Source: Brevundimonas guildfordensis
Lineage (GTDB): Bacteria > Pseudomonadota > Alphaproteobacteria > Caulobacterales > Caulobacteraceae
Length of the DNA stretch: 64,000 bases
Reading direction: 5' to 3'
NCBI RefSeq assembly: GCF_014836405.1
Contig: NZ_JACSQU010000003.1
Span: 372,001 to 436,000 of the forward strand
A program made the translations under genes and the position numbers. This document shows positions 17,988-26,118 of the stretch, piece by piece. Under the pieces are notes generated by a model. The model saw nothing but the letters and a program-made list of their open reading frames with translations. It was not told the origin of the DNA and searched no databases. Position 1 is the first letter of the stretch. Every line of letters starts with the position of its first letter.

Positions 17988-19072
17988 CGACGCACATCCT
18001 CCGGCACGTGGCGGTCCATCCAAGCGGCGACGGCGTCGAGGCCGGGCGCCTTCAGATTGGCGTTCAGGTGCGCCCACATGCGGGGCATGAAGGCAGCGTA
18101 GCGCGGCTTGCCGTCGCGGGCGATCAGGCGGGCGAAGATGCCGAGGATGCGCGCTTCGTTCAGGGCGGCCAGACCGGCGTAGGCGGCCGTGAAGGCCTCG
18201 CGGTCTGCCTCGGGACGCAGGGCGAAATAGTGGTCGAGCGCCAGGGCCTCCAGCTCGGGCGCCACATCGCGGCGGGCGTCCTGCAGCAGGGAATGGAGGT
18301 CCCACGACGGATGGGCCTTCACCGCGTCCTGGAAGTCGATCATCCCGACCGAGGCGGCGCCGGTCTTGCCGCCCAGGCGGATCAGGTTCTCGGCGTGATA
18401 ATCGCGGTGGGCCATGACGGTCGCGCCCGCCTCCCCCGCCGCCGTGGTCGGGGCCCAGGCGGCGCGCCATTCGGCGATGGCGGCGTCGTCAAAGGCCAAC
18501 GATGGGATCAGTTTCGGCAGCCATTCGACGAACAGGTCGGCGCCGCCCTGCAGCGCCGTCTGGTCGTAGGTCAGCAGGGGCCAGTCGCCGGCAGGGCCGG
18601 CCAGGACCTCCGGCGTCGGGGCGGCGTGCAGGACGGCCAGGGCCTCGACGGCGGCGCGATAGAGGGGGGCCGGATCGGCGCCGGCCTCGATGACGCGGGC
18701 GAACAGGGCGTCGCCGAAGTCCTCGATCACGGCCAGGCCGTTGGGGGCGTCGACGGCGACGATCTCGGGCGCCGCCAGGCCGAGCGACTTCAGATGGGCG
18801 GCGACGGCGGCGAAGGCCTCGATGCGGCCGGCCGACAGGCGGGCGACGGCGTTCCAGCCGTGGGCGTGGCGTTCTCGCGGCGTCCAGGCCGGATCGCAGG
18901 GCAGGCTCTCGGCGGCCGGGGCCTGATCCATCAGCATCAGGGTCGCGCCCGAGGCCGTGGTCAGCCGTTCATAGCGCCGCGTCGAGGCGTCGCCGGGCAG
19001 GGGCGCGCGAACGGCCCCGGCCAGCCCGGCCGAGCGCAGGAAGTCGAGACGGAGGGCTTCGCGGTCAGACAT
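17984..19072 (-). CDS. amgK: N-acetylmuramate/N-acetylglucosamine kinase
   Basis: A 362-aa aminoglycoside-phosphotransferase-fold kinase. The catalytic loop H-R-D-Y-H-A-E-N-L lies at about 220-228, followed by the metal-binding I-D-F-Q-D. AmgK phosphorylates the anomeric carbon of MurNAc during peptidoglycan recycling and supplies MurU. The pairing with murU (ATGA overlap) and with tsaE just upstream (8-bp overlap) is the arrangement known from Caulobacter and Pseudomonas. The start at 19072 is the first ATG and gives the usual length. Confidence 0.85.
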   Translation of the reverse strand: MSDREALRLDFLRSAGLAGAVRAPLPGDASTRRYERLTTASGATLMLMDQAPAAESLPCDPAWTPRERHAHGWNAVARLSAGRIEAFAAVAAHLKSLGLAAPEIVAVDAPNGLAVIEDFGDALFARVIEAGADPAPLYRAAVEALAVLHAAPTPEVLAGPAGDWPLLTYDQTALQGGADLFVEWLPKLIPSLAFDDAAIAEWRAAWAPTTAAGEAGATVMAHRDYHAENLIRLGGKTGAASVGMIDFQDAVKAHPSWDLHSLLQDARRDVAPELEALALDHYFALRPEADREAFTAAYAGLAALNEARILGIFARLIARDGKPRYAAFMPRMWAHLNANLKAPGLDAVAAWMDRHVPEDVRR

Positions 19073-19523
19073 GGAGTTCCTTCAGTTTGGCTTCCCACGC
19101 GCCTGCGCCAGAAACGGTCGCAAGTCGGCCCTCGCCGTCCTCGGCGATGGTGACCGTCAACCGGTCCGGACCGAGCATCCGGCCGGGATCATCGCCCAGA
19201 CGTTCGGGCCATTCGATCATGGCGCAGCCCTCGTCCAGCGCCTCGTCCAGCCCGACCTCGAAGGCCTCCTCGGGCCGGGTCAGGCGATAGAGGTCGAAGT
19301 GGGCGATGGGCGGATCGCTCTCGTAAAACTGGACCAGGGTGAAGGTGGGCGACGGCACGTCTTCGTCCGGCCGGGTCAGGGCGCGGATCAGGCCGCGCGC
19401 CAGGGTCGACTTGCCCATGCCCAGCGGGCCGTAGAGCAGGACGGCTTCGCCCGGCTCCAGCAGGGGGGCTATCGCCTGGCCGAAGCGTGTCGTGGCCTCG
19501 GCGTCGGGAAGGGAAAAGATCAT
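19065..19523 (-). CDS. tsaE: tRNA threonylcarbamoyladenosine ATPase TsaE
   Basis: A 152-aa P-loop ATPase needed for t6A37 formation in ANN-reading tRNAs, working with TsaB, TsaC and TsaD. The P-loop G-P-L-G-M-G-K-S-T lies near residues 33-41, with S-P-T-F-T-L and H-F-D-L-Y-R-L motifs after it. The length is typical. Its ATG overlaps the upstream acyltransferase stop by one base (TGATG) and its end overlaps amgK, so translation is probably coupled throughout. Confidence 0.95.
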   Translation of the reverse strand: MIFSLPDAEATTRFGQAIAPLLEPGEAVLLYGPLGMGKSTLARGLIRALTRPDEDVPSPTFTLVQFYESDPPIAHFDLYRLTRPEEAFEVGLDEALDEGCAMIEWPERLGDDPGRMLGPDRLTVTIAEDGEGRLATVSGAGAWEAKLKELHV

Positions 19524-20359
19524 CAGGCGAAGGTCGCGTCAGGATCGGCGGCCAGGGTCCGCTCGACGAAGGTTTTCAGTTTCAGGGTGGCGGCCTGGGC
19601 GTCGATGTCCAGCGCCAGCGGCGGGATGGGGCGGCCGACAATCAGGTCGAAGGCGCGGCCCTTCTTGTTCAGCAGTTCGTGGAAGAGGGTGATGTCGCGC
19701 AACTCCTGGGACACCTTGTCGAACAGGTGGAACAAGCGGCTGGTCGGTCCGGCGACATGGATCGGGATCACCGGCGCCTCGTATTTGCGGGCCAGGGAGG
19801 CGGCGGTGGCGGCCCAGTCGGGGTCGGTCAACAGGCCGTTCGGGCCGACGCGGGCCAGACGTCCGGCCGGGAACATGACGACGCAACGCTCGGCCTCGAA
19901 CGCCTCCTTGGCGGCCTGGAGGGTGGCGCGGGTCTTCTCGCGCGTGCGCTTGGCCGTAACCCATTCGACCGGGACGACGGTCTCCGATAGACCCGGCGAG
20001 ACGCGCAGGGCGTCGGCGTTGGCGAAATAGATCAGGTCGTTGCGCACCGTGCGCAGGGCGTCGTGCACAGCCAGACCGTCGGCGATGCCGGTCGGGTGGT
20101 TGCACACCACCAGGCAGCGGCCCGAGGCGGGCAGGCGGTCCAGATGCGCCGTCCTCACCGTCAGCTCCAGCAGGTCGGAGACGTAGTCCAGCGCCTGGCG
20201 CCCGGCCATCGGGCCGATAGCGTCGGCCATGCGGCGCGCCTTGGCGTAGTCGAGCAGACCGTAGAGGCCAGGGCGGACCAGCGGCCAGGCGGCCGATCCC
20301 GTCAGCCGGGGCGCGCGCTCGGCGATCAGGACGTCGACAATGTGCGGAGCCGAACTCAT
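19523..20359 (-). CDS. Lysophospholipid acyltransferase family protein
   Basis: A 278-aa PlsC-type protein that would transfer acyl groups to a lysolipid or related acceptor at the membrane. The histidine motif reads N-H-P-T-G-I-A-D, giving H-X5-D rather than the standard H-X4-D, and F-P-A-G-R stands where F-P-E-G is usual. The acceptor is unknown. I chose the ATG at 20359, with an AGCAGG motif upstream; an ATG at 20401 is an alternative. It is the first gene of the overlapping tsaE-amgK-murU-addB-addA run. Confidence 0.8.
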   Translation of the reverse strand: MSSAPHIVDVLIAERAPRLTGSAAWPLVRPGLYGLLDYAKARRMADAIGPMAGRQALDYVSDLLELTVRTAHLDRLPASGRCLVVCNHPTGIADGLAVHDALRTVRNDLIYFANADALRVSPGLSETVVPVEWVTAKRTREKTRATLQAAKEAFEAERCVVMFPAGRLARVGPNGLLTDPDWAATAASLARKYEAPVIPIHVAGPTSRLFHLFDKVSQELRDITLFHELLNKKGRAFDLIVGRPIPPLALDIDAQAATLKLKTFVERTLAADPDATFA

Positions 20360-20469
20360 CGCCTGCTTGTCGCCGAGGCGGCGGCGGCGGGCAAGCGCCA
20401 TCCCGCTTGGCGCGGGCGGCATGGCCGCCTATGCAGGAAGCCTGACCATTCATGGGGGAGTGTCGCGTA

Positions 20470-22563
20470 ATGGCCCGATCACGTTGGATGACGGCTGCGG
20501 CTGTCCAGATGCTGTTGCTGGCGGGCGGTCTGGCGGCGACGCCAGCTCTGGCGCAGGAAGCGGCCGCGGCGGCAGCGTCTGCTCAAGCCGAAGCGTCTGA
20601 CCGTCTGCGTCTGAAGGATCTGGCGACGATGGAGCGCGTCGGCGACCCGCGCGTCTCGCCGGACGGACGCCGCGTCATCTATGCCGTCACGACGACGGAC
20701 TGGGCCGGCAACAAGACCCAGACCAGCCTGTGGGTGGTCGATGTCGACGGCGCTGCGCCCGCGCGGCGTCTGCCGATCTCTGACGGCGGCGTGTCGGGCG
20801 CGCGCTGGGCGCCGGACGGGCAGGCGATCTATTTCATGTCCGCGCGCGGCGGATCGAACCAGGTGTGGCGCGCGGACCGCGACGGCATGGCGGCGGCCCA
20901 GGTCACGACCCTGCCGGTATCCGTGTCGGGGTTCCGCTTCACGCCGGACGGCAAGGCGCTGGTGCTGGGCGTGTCGGTCTATACGGATTGCGAGACGCTG
21001 GACTGCACCAGGGACCGACTGGCTGCGCGGGCCAAGTCGACGCAGCAGGTCTATGAGCGGATGCCTCTGCGGGTTTTCGACCGTTGGGCCGACGGGCGTC
21101 AGAGCCATCTCTTCCTGCAGCCGCTGAACGGCTCGGGCTTCGCTGAGGGCCAGCCGCGCGACCTGACCGCCGGGCTGGATGCGGATGTGGGCGTCGGCGA
21201 GAGCAGCCTGACCATCGCGCGCGACGGGCGCACCTTCATCTATGCGGCGCGCAAGCAGGCGGACCGCGCGCCCTTCACCAACGACAGCGACCTGTATCGG
21301 CTGAGCCTGGATGACGGCGCGCCGGTCAATCTGACCGAAGGGCATTCAGGGCCGGACGGGGCGCCCGCCCTGTCGCCGGACGGACGGCGTCTGGCCTGGC
21401 TGGCGGCTCCGCGTGAGAATGTCGGCGGCGATCAGCCGGTGGTGATGGTGGCCGATGCGAACGGCGCGAACGCTCGCGCCCTGACGAACTGGGATCGCGG
21501 CCCCAGCGGCCTGACCTGGCGTTCGGACGGCCGGGCGCTTTATGTCACCGCCGCCGATGAGGGCCAGAACCGCCTGTTCGAGGTCGACGCCCGCACCGGC
21601 GCGGTGAAGGCCCTGACCGACATCGGCTCGGTCGGCGATTTCGACGAGGTCGGCGGCGTTCTGACCTACGCCCATGAGAGCTTCACCGCCCCGACCCAGG
21701 TCTTCATCGCTCGGAGCGGCCAGCCCGCGCGCCAGGCGACGCAGCACAACGCCGAGCTGCTCGCCCGCATCGACCTGCCCCGTCCCGAGGAGATTCGCTT
21801 CCCCGGCTGGAACGACGAGACGACGCACGGATGGGTGTTCAAGCCCGCAGGCTTCGTCGAGGGGCGCCAATATCCGGCCGTCTTTCTGATCCACGGCGGG
21901 CCCAAGTCGCCCTGGACCGAAAGCTGGTCCTACCGCTGGAATCCGCAGGTCTATACGGCGGCGGGCTATGCGGTGGTGATGGTGAACTTCCACGGCTCGC
22001 CGGGCTATGGCCAGGCCTTCACCGACGCCATCAACGACCACTGGGGCGACCGTCCGCTGGAAGACCTGCAAAAGGGCTGGCAGGCGGCGCTGGCGGCCAA
22101 TCCGTGGATCGACGGCGAACGGGCCTGCGCGCTGGGCGCCTCCTACGGCGGCTATATGGTCAATATGATCGCGGGCCAGTGGAACGAGCCGTGGCGCTGC
22201 CTGGTCAACCACGCCGGGGTCTTCGACGTGCCCCAGCTGATGAACGCCATGGACATCTCGACCTTCATCCATGAGTTCGGCGGCCCGACCTGGGACCGCA
22301 AGGCGATCTATGACGCCCACAACCCCGAGACCTATGCGGGCCACTGGAAGAAGCCGATGCTGGTGCTGCACGGGTCCAGGGACTTCCGCGTGCCGATGGA
22401 GCAGGGGCTGGCGACCTTCTCGGCCCTGCAACGGCTGAACATCCCTAGCCGCTTCGTCCATGTGCCGGACGAGAACCACTGGGTGCTGAAGCCGCAGACC
22501 TGGGTCGAGTGGCAGCAGGAGATCCTGGACTGGACGGCCGACTGGACGAAGGAAGCGCAGTAA
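20470..22563 (+). CDS. S9 family peptidase, secreted (tandem copy 1)
   Basis: A 697-aa prolyl-oligopeptidase-family serine peptidase with a signal peptide (about 1-29, cleavage near T-P-A-L-A-Q). A WD40-like beta-propeller (about 40-400) precedes the alpha/beta-hydrolase domain. The triad is visible as Ser558 (G-A-S-Y-G-G-Y), Asp638 (S-R-D-F-R-V-P) and His670 (D-E-N-H-W). It probably degrades peptides in the periplasm as a dipeptidyl or acylaminoacyl peptidase; the specificity is not readable. I chose the ATG at 20470, preceded by GGGGGAG; 20452 is an alternative. A close paralogue follows at 22652. Confidence 0.9.
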   Translation: MARSRWMTAAAVQMLLLAGGLAATPALAQEAAAAAASAQAEASDRLRLKDLATMERVGDPRVSPDGRRVIYAVTTTDWAGNKTQTSLWVVDVDGAAPARRLPISDGGVSGARWAPDGQAIYFMSARGGSNQVWRADRDGMAAAQVTTLPVSVSGFRFTPDGKALVLGVSVYTDCETLDCTRDRLAARAKSTQQVYERMPLRVFDRWADGRQSHLFLQPLNGSGFAEGQPRDLTAGLDADVGVGESSLTIARDGRTFIYAARKQADRAPFTNDSDLYRLSLDDGAPVNLTEGHSGPDGAPALSPDGRRLAWLAAPRENVGGDQPVVMVADANGANARALTNWDRGPSGLTWRSDGRALYVTAADEGQNRLFEVDARTGAVKALTDIGSVGDFDEVGGVLTYAHESFTAPTQVFIARSGQPARQATQHNAELLARIDLPRPEEIRFPGWNDETTHGWVFKPAGFVEGRQYPAVFLIHGGPKSPWTESWSYRWNPQVYTAAGYAVVMVNFHGSPGYGQAFTDAINDHWGDRPLEDLQKGWQAALAANPWIDGERACALGASYGGYMVNMIAGQWNEPWRCLVNHAGVFDVPQLMNAMDISTFIHEFGGPTWDRKAIYDAHNPETYAGHWKKPMLVLHGSRDFRVPMEQGLATFSALQRLNIPSRFVHVPDENHWVLKPQTWVEWQQEILDWTADWTKEAQ

Positions 22564-22651
22564 ACAATGGCATGAACAGGAGACTTTGCGGGCGGCGCTG
22601 GGCGGTGTTACGCCTTCGGCCAGACATCCCATCCGCACGAGGAGCGCCTGA

Positions 22652-24760
22652 ATGCGCCGCCTGCCCCATCTCCTGTCCGGCCTCAGCGCCGCCGCCCTGC
22701 TGACCGCCACGGCCCTGCCGGCCCTGGCCGAGGGGGCGCCCGCCGCTCCGGCCGCGGCGACGGCCCAGGCCACTAGCGCCTTCACTTATCAGGACATGAT
22801 CTCGGCCAACCGGCTGGGCGATCCTCAGGTGTCGCCGGACGGCGAGTGGGTGGTCTATGCCCTGACCCAGACCGACGTGGCGGCCAACAAGCGCTCGAGC
22901 GCCCTCTACATCCTGGGCCTGAAGGGCGAGGCTGAGCCGCAGAAGCTGGCTATTTCCGAAGGCGGCGCCAACACCGCCCGCTGGGGCGCCGACGGCAAGC
23001 TGTATTTCCTGTCCAGCCGTTCGGGCTCGAGCCAGGTGTGGGTCTCGGCCGACAAGGGCGCGACGGCGACCCAGGTCACCAACCTGCCGACCGACGTCAA
23101 CGCCTATCGCATCAATGGTGCGGGCGACGCCGTGGCCGTGTCCCTGGCCGTCTATCCCGACGCGGCCGACCTGACCGCCTCGGTGGCGCGCGGCAAGACC
23201 GAGGCCGAACGCAAGTCGACCGGCCAGGTCTATGACCGCATGTTCGTGCGCCACTGGGATACCTGGAACGACCACACCCAAAACCACCTCTTCGTCCAGA
23301 CCATCGACGCGGACGGCAAGGCGGGCGGCGAGCCGGTCTGGGTCACGAAAGGCTTCGACGGCGACACCCCGTCCAAACCGTTCGGCGACGAGAGCGAGTT
23401 CACCTTCGCGCCCGATGGGCAGTCCCTGGTCTTCTCGGCGCGCAAGGCCGGGAACAGCGAGCCGTGGAGCACGAACTTCGATCTCTACAGCGTCGCCGTC
23501 TCTGCGCCCGGCCAACTGACCAATCTGACCGAGGCCAACCCGGCCTGGGACACCGGCCCGGTCTTCTCGCCGGACGGCCAGACGCTGGCCTACCGCGCGA
23601 TGGCCCGTCCGGGCTTCGAGGCAGATAAGTTTTCGATCTTCCTGCGCGACGTGGCCACCGGCCAGACGCGCCAGATCGCGGCCAACTGGGACCGTTCGGC
23701 TGACACCCTGCAGTGGTCCAAGGACGGAAAGACGCTCTATACGACAGCGGGCGATGTCGGTCAGACCAAGCTGTTCGCTATCGATACGCGCAACGGGGTG
23801 GTCATGCCGTTGACGGGCGAAGGCCACGTCGGCGCCTTCGGTCAGACGCCCTCGGGCTTCGTCTTCGCGATGGACAGCCTGACCTCGCCTAGCGACCTCT
23901 ACTTCAAGACCTGGCGCGGCCGCGAAATGCCGCGCCGCCTGACCAATGTGAACCCGCAGCTGGCGAACAAGGTCTTCGGCGAGGCCGAGCAGTTCAGCTT
24001 CCCCGGCTGGAACAATGAGACGGTCCACGGCTACGTCATCAAGCCGGCTAACTATGTCGAGGGTCAGAAGTATCCGGTCGCCTTCCTGATCCACGGCGGG
24101 CCGCAGGGCTCGTTCGGCAACAGCTGGTCCTATCGATGGAACCCCGGCACCTATGCCGGCGCCGGCTATGCGGTGGTGATGATCGATTTCCACGGCTCGA
24201 CCGGCTACGGCCAGGATTTCACCGACTCGATCAGCCAGCACTGGGGCGACCGTCCGCTGGAAGACCTGCAGAAGGGCTGGGCCTTCGCGCAGTCGAAGTA
24301 TGATTTCCTGGACGGCCAGAACGCCTGCGCCCTGGGCGCTTCCTATGGCGGCTATATGATCAACTGGATCGCCGGAAACTGGCCCGGCGAGTTCAAATGC
24401 CTCGTCAACCACGACGGCGTCTTCGACACCTTCGGCATGGGCTACGGCACCGAGGAGCTGTGGTTCACCGAGTGGGAATACGGCGGCACGCCGTGGGAAA
24501 ATCCGGAGGGCTATCAGAAGTTCAACCCGGCCAACCACGTGCAGAATTGGCGCGACCCGATGCTGGTGGTTCAGGGCGACCTCGACTTCCGCATCCCGAC
24601 CTCGCAGAGCCTGTCGACCTTCACTGCCCTGCAGCGGCGAGGGATCGAGAGCCGCCTGGTCTTCTTCCCGGACGAGAACCACTGGGTGTTGAAGCCCGCC
24701 AACAGCCTGCAGTGGCACAACGAAGTGTTCGGCTGGCTGGACAAGCACCTGACCAAGTAA
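22652..24760 (+). CDS. S9 family peptidase, secreted (tandem copy 2)
   Basis: A 702-aa paralogue of the preceding gene with the same layout: signal peptide (about 1-26, A-L-A-E), beta-propeller and C-terminal hydrolase domain. The triad is Ser564 (G-A-S-Y-G-G-Y), Asp645 (D-L-D-F-R-I-P) and His677 (D-E-N-H-W). The C-terminal halves of the two proteins are much closer than the propellers, for example sharing H-W-G-D-R-P-L-E-D-L-Q-K-G-W. Both copies keep a full triad, so neither is decaying. An 88-bp gap separates them. Confidence 0.92.
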   Translation: MRRLPHLLSGLSAAALLTATALPALAEGAPAAPAAATAQATSAFTYQDMISANRLGDPQVSPDGEWVVYALTQTDVAANKRSSALYILGLKGEAEPQKLAISEGGANTARWGADGKLYFLSSRSGSSQVWVSADKGATATQVTNLPTDVNAYRINGAGDAVAVSLAVYPDAADLTASVARGKTEAERKSTGQVYDRMFVRHWDTWNDHTQNHLFVQTIDADGKAGGEPVWVTKGFDGDTPSKPFGDESEFTFAPDGQSLVFSARKAGNSEPWSTNFDLYSVAVSAPGQLTNLTEANPAWDTGPVFSPDGQTLAYRAMARPGFEADKFSIFLRDVATGQTRQIAANWDRSADTLQWSKDGKTLYTTAGDVGQTKLFAIDTRNGVVMPLTGEGHVGAFGQTPSGFVFAMDSLTSPSDLYFKTWRGREMPRRLTNVNPQLANKVFGEAEQFSFPGWNNETVHGYVIKPANYVEGQKYPVAFLIHGGPQGSFGNSWSYRWNPGTYAGAGYAVVMIDFHGSTGYGQDFTDSISQHWGDRPLEDLQKGWAFAQSKYDFLDGQNACALGASYGGYMINWIAGNWPGEFKCLVNHDGVFDTFGMGYGTEELWFTEWEYGGTPWENPEGYQKFNPANHVQNWRDPMLVVQGDLDFRIPTSQSLSTFTALQRRGIESRLVFFPDENHWVLKPANSLQWHNEVFGWLDKHLTK

Positions 24761-24777
24761 GGCTGGGTCTGACTTGG

Positions 24778-24803
24778 GGGCGCGGTTCGACAGGGCCGCG
24801 CCC
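24778..24803 (+). terminator. Hairpin after the second S9 peptidase
   Basis: The arm GGGCGCGG (24778-24785) pairs with CCGCGCCC (24796-24803) across a 10-nt loop, followed by TTCTGCTTTCC. It lies 18 nt after the peptidase stop and before the ribosome-binding site of the next gene, as expected for an intrinsic terminator with a weak T tract. Confidence 0.55.
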
Positions 24804-24825
24804 TTCTGCTTTCCGGGGAGGGGAC

Positions 24826-25476
24826 ATGACGCGACGAGGGCTTCTGGCGCCATTGCTGGCGACCGTGGCGACCGCCGCCTGCGCGCCTCTGATCGGGGAA
24901 GGCGCGAAGACGCCTGTGCCGTTGGGGCCGCCTGGTTGGCGCACGGCGCGCGCGGCCTATGGCGCCGATCCGCGCCAGACGGTGCGACTATATCGACCGG
25001 TGCAGGCGGTCGGCTTGCCCATTCTGATCCTGTTGCCGGACGGCGCGCCCCAGCCGGCGGATGAACGGGCGGCGCGTGATCTGGCGCAGCAGGGCTTCGT
25101 CGTTCTGCTGGCCGACCGTCGGACGGCGCCCGGCGGTTCCTATCCAGCCTTCATCGCCGACGCTGCCGCCGCTGTCGCCTGGGCGACGAAATGGGCTGAA
25201 GACGTCGGCGGCGATGCCGGGCGCATCGGCGTCCTTGGGCAGGGCGATGGCGGCCGCGCGGCCCTGATGGTGGCGCTGGATCGACGCTATCTGGCGGCGG
25301 CCGGGGCGCCTGGCGCCGTGCGGGCGGCGGCGGCTCTGGGCGACTCTCCGCGGCCGGACGCGACCTTCACTGACCCCTCGGCCTATGGCGGGGCCAAGGA
25401 CGCGGCGTCGATATGGCGCGGGGCGGCGGGCGACCTGGCGGGCGCGGTCGGCTTCCTGCGTGCGGCGCTGAAGTAG
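24826..25476 (+). CDS. Alpha/beta-hydrolase-fold lipoprotein without catalytic residues
   Basis: A 216-aa protein with a short signal sequence ending T-A-A-C, a possible though imperfect lipobox at Cys19. The body resembles dienelactone-hydrolase/PET-hydrolase-type folds. The nucleophile elbow reads G138-Q-G-D-G-G, with Gly140 where Ser or Cys should be. The protein contains no histidine at all, so a normal triad is impossible. It may be a binding or structural protein or a decaying gene. A GGGGAGGGG ribosome-binding site supports the start at 24826. Confidence 0.75.
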   Translation: MTRRGLLAPLLATVATAACAPLIGEGAKTPVPLGPPGWRTARAAYGADPRQTVRLYRPVQAVGLPILILLPDGAPQPADERAARDLAQQGFVVLLADRRTAPGGSYPAFIADAAAAVAWATKWAEDVGGDAGRIGVLGQGDGGRAALMVALDRRYLAAAGAPGAVRAAAALGDSPRPDATFTDPSAYGGAKDAASIWRGAAGDLAGAVGFLRAALK

Positions 25477-25480
25477 CGCC

Positions 25481-26008
25481 TCAGTCGGCCGCTTCGACGC
25501 GCGTCTTGAGATTGGCCAACTGAGCCGACAGCACGCCGTCGACCGGGGCGGCCCAGGCGTCCAGCCCGCCGCTCGCATAGCCGCCGACCACATAGCTCCA
25601 GGTCAGGGTCGCGCCCGCGCCTTGCGGCGTCAGCGTGAATGACAGGCCGCCCGCAGCGCCCTGGCCCTGCAGGGGGCCGAGGCCGCCTCGCAGCACCAGT
25701 TTCGATCCCGGCTCGACCAGAGCCGTCTCCATGTGACGCGAGATGCGTCCGTCGGCCGCTCGTTCGCACCAGCAGCCCCCCGGCGCGAGATCCAGCGAGA
25801 GAGCGGAGTCGTTGAACCAGCGATGGTCGCGGCTCCACCAGGCGTCCGGCGCGACCAGGATGGCCCAGACGCGGGCGGGCGGTGCGTCGAGACTGAGCGT
25901 CCCGCCGACCTCGAAGCCGTGCGGCGCGGCCGACTTCACCTCGGCGGAGACAGGTCCGGCGGCCAGCAAGGCGGCGGCGAAGTCGATCAGAAACGGGTGT
26001 TGAACCAT
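25481..26008 (-). CDS. SRPBCC-family protein with signal peptide
   Basis: A 175-aa protein. After a signal-peptide-like N-terminus (about 1-22, ending V-S-A-E) it shows the START/Bet v1-like pattern of polyketide-cyclase/AHSA1 proteins: L-D-A-P-P-A-R-V-W-A-I-L near the start, W-S-R-D-H-R-W, and a C-terminal helix. Such folds bind hydrophobic ligands; no ligand can be named. The ATG at 26008 has a strong GGAGG 6-7 nt upstream and is preferred to the ATG at 26032. The gene converges with the hydrolase, 4 bp away. Confidence 0.8.
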   Translation of the reverse strand: MVQHPFLIDFAAALLAAGPVSAEVKSAAPHGFEVGGTLSLDAPPARVWAILVAPDAWWSRDHRWFNDSALSLDLAPGGCWCERAADGRISRHMETALVEPGSKLVLRGGLGPLQGQGAAGGLSFTLTPQGAGATLTWSYVVGGYASGGLDAWAAPVDGVLSAQLANLKTRVEAAD

Positions 26009-26118
26009 GGGATTCCTCCAGCCGGACGACAAAGCGCGCGCCGGGGCGTCCGGTCAACTGTCGCGGCGCGGTGTTTCCTCCGTCTCGCCAAGGTCACGGT
26101 TTTCCGCTAGAGGAAGCC

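Noticed and set aside
17988..18470. N-terminal extension of the murU frame
   Set aside because: It overlaps amgK entirely; the conserved M-K-T-P-A-T-A-M-V-L-A-A-G start is at 17987.
22445..24853. 802-aa open frame antisense to the second S9 peptidase
   Set aside because: The sense strand encodes a full peptidase with an intact triad; the antisense frame has no recognisable domain.
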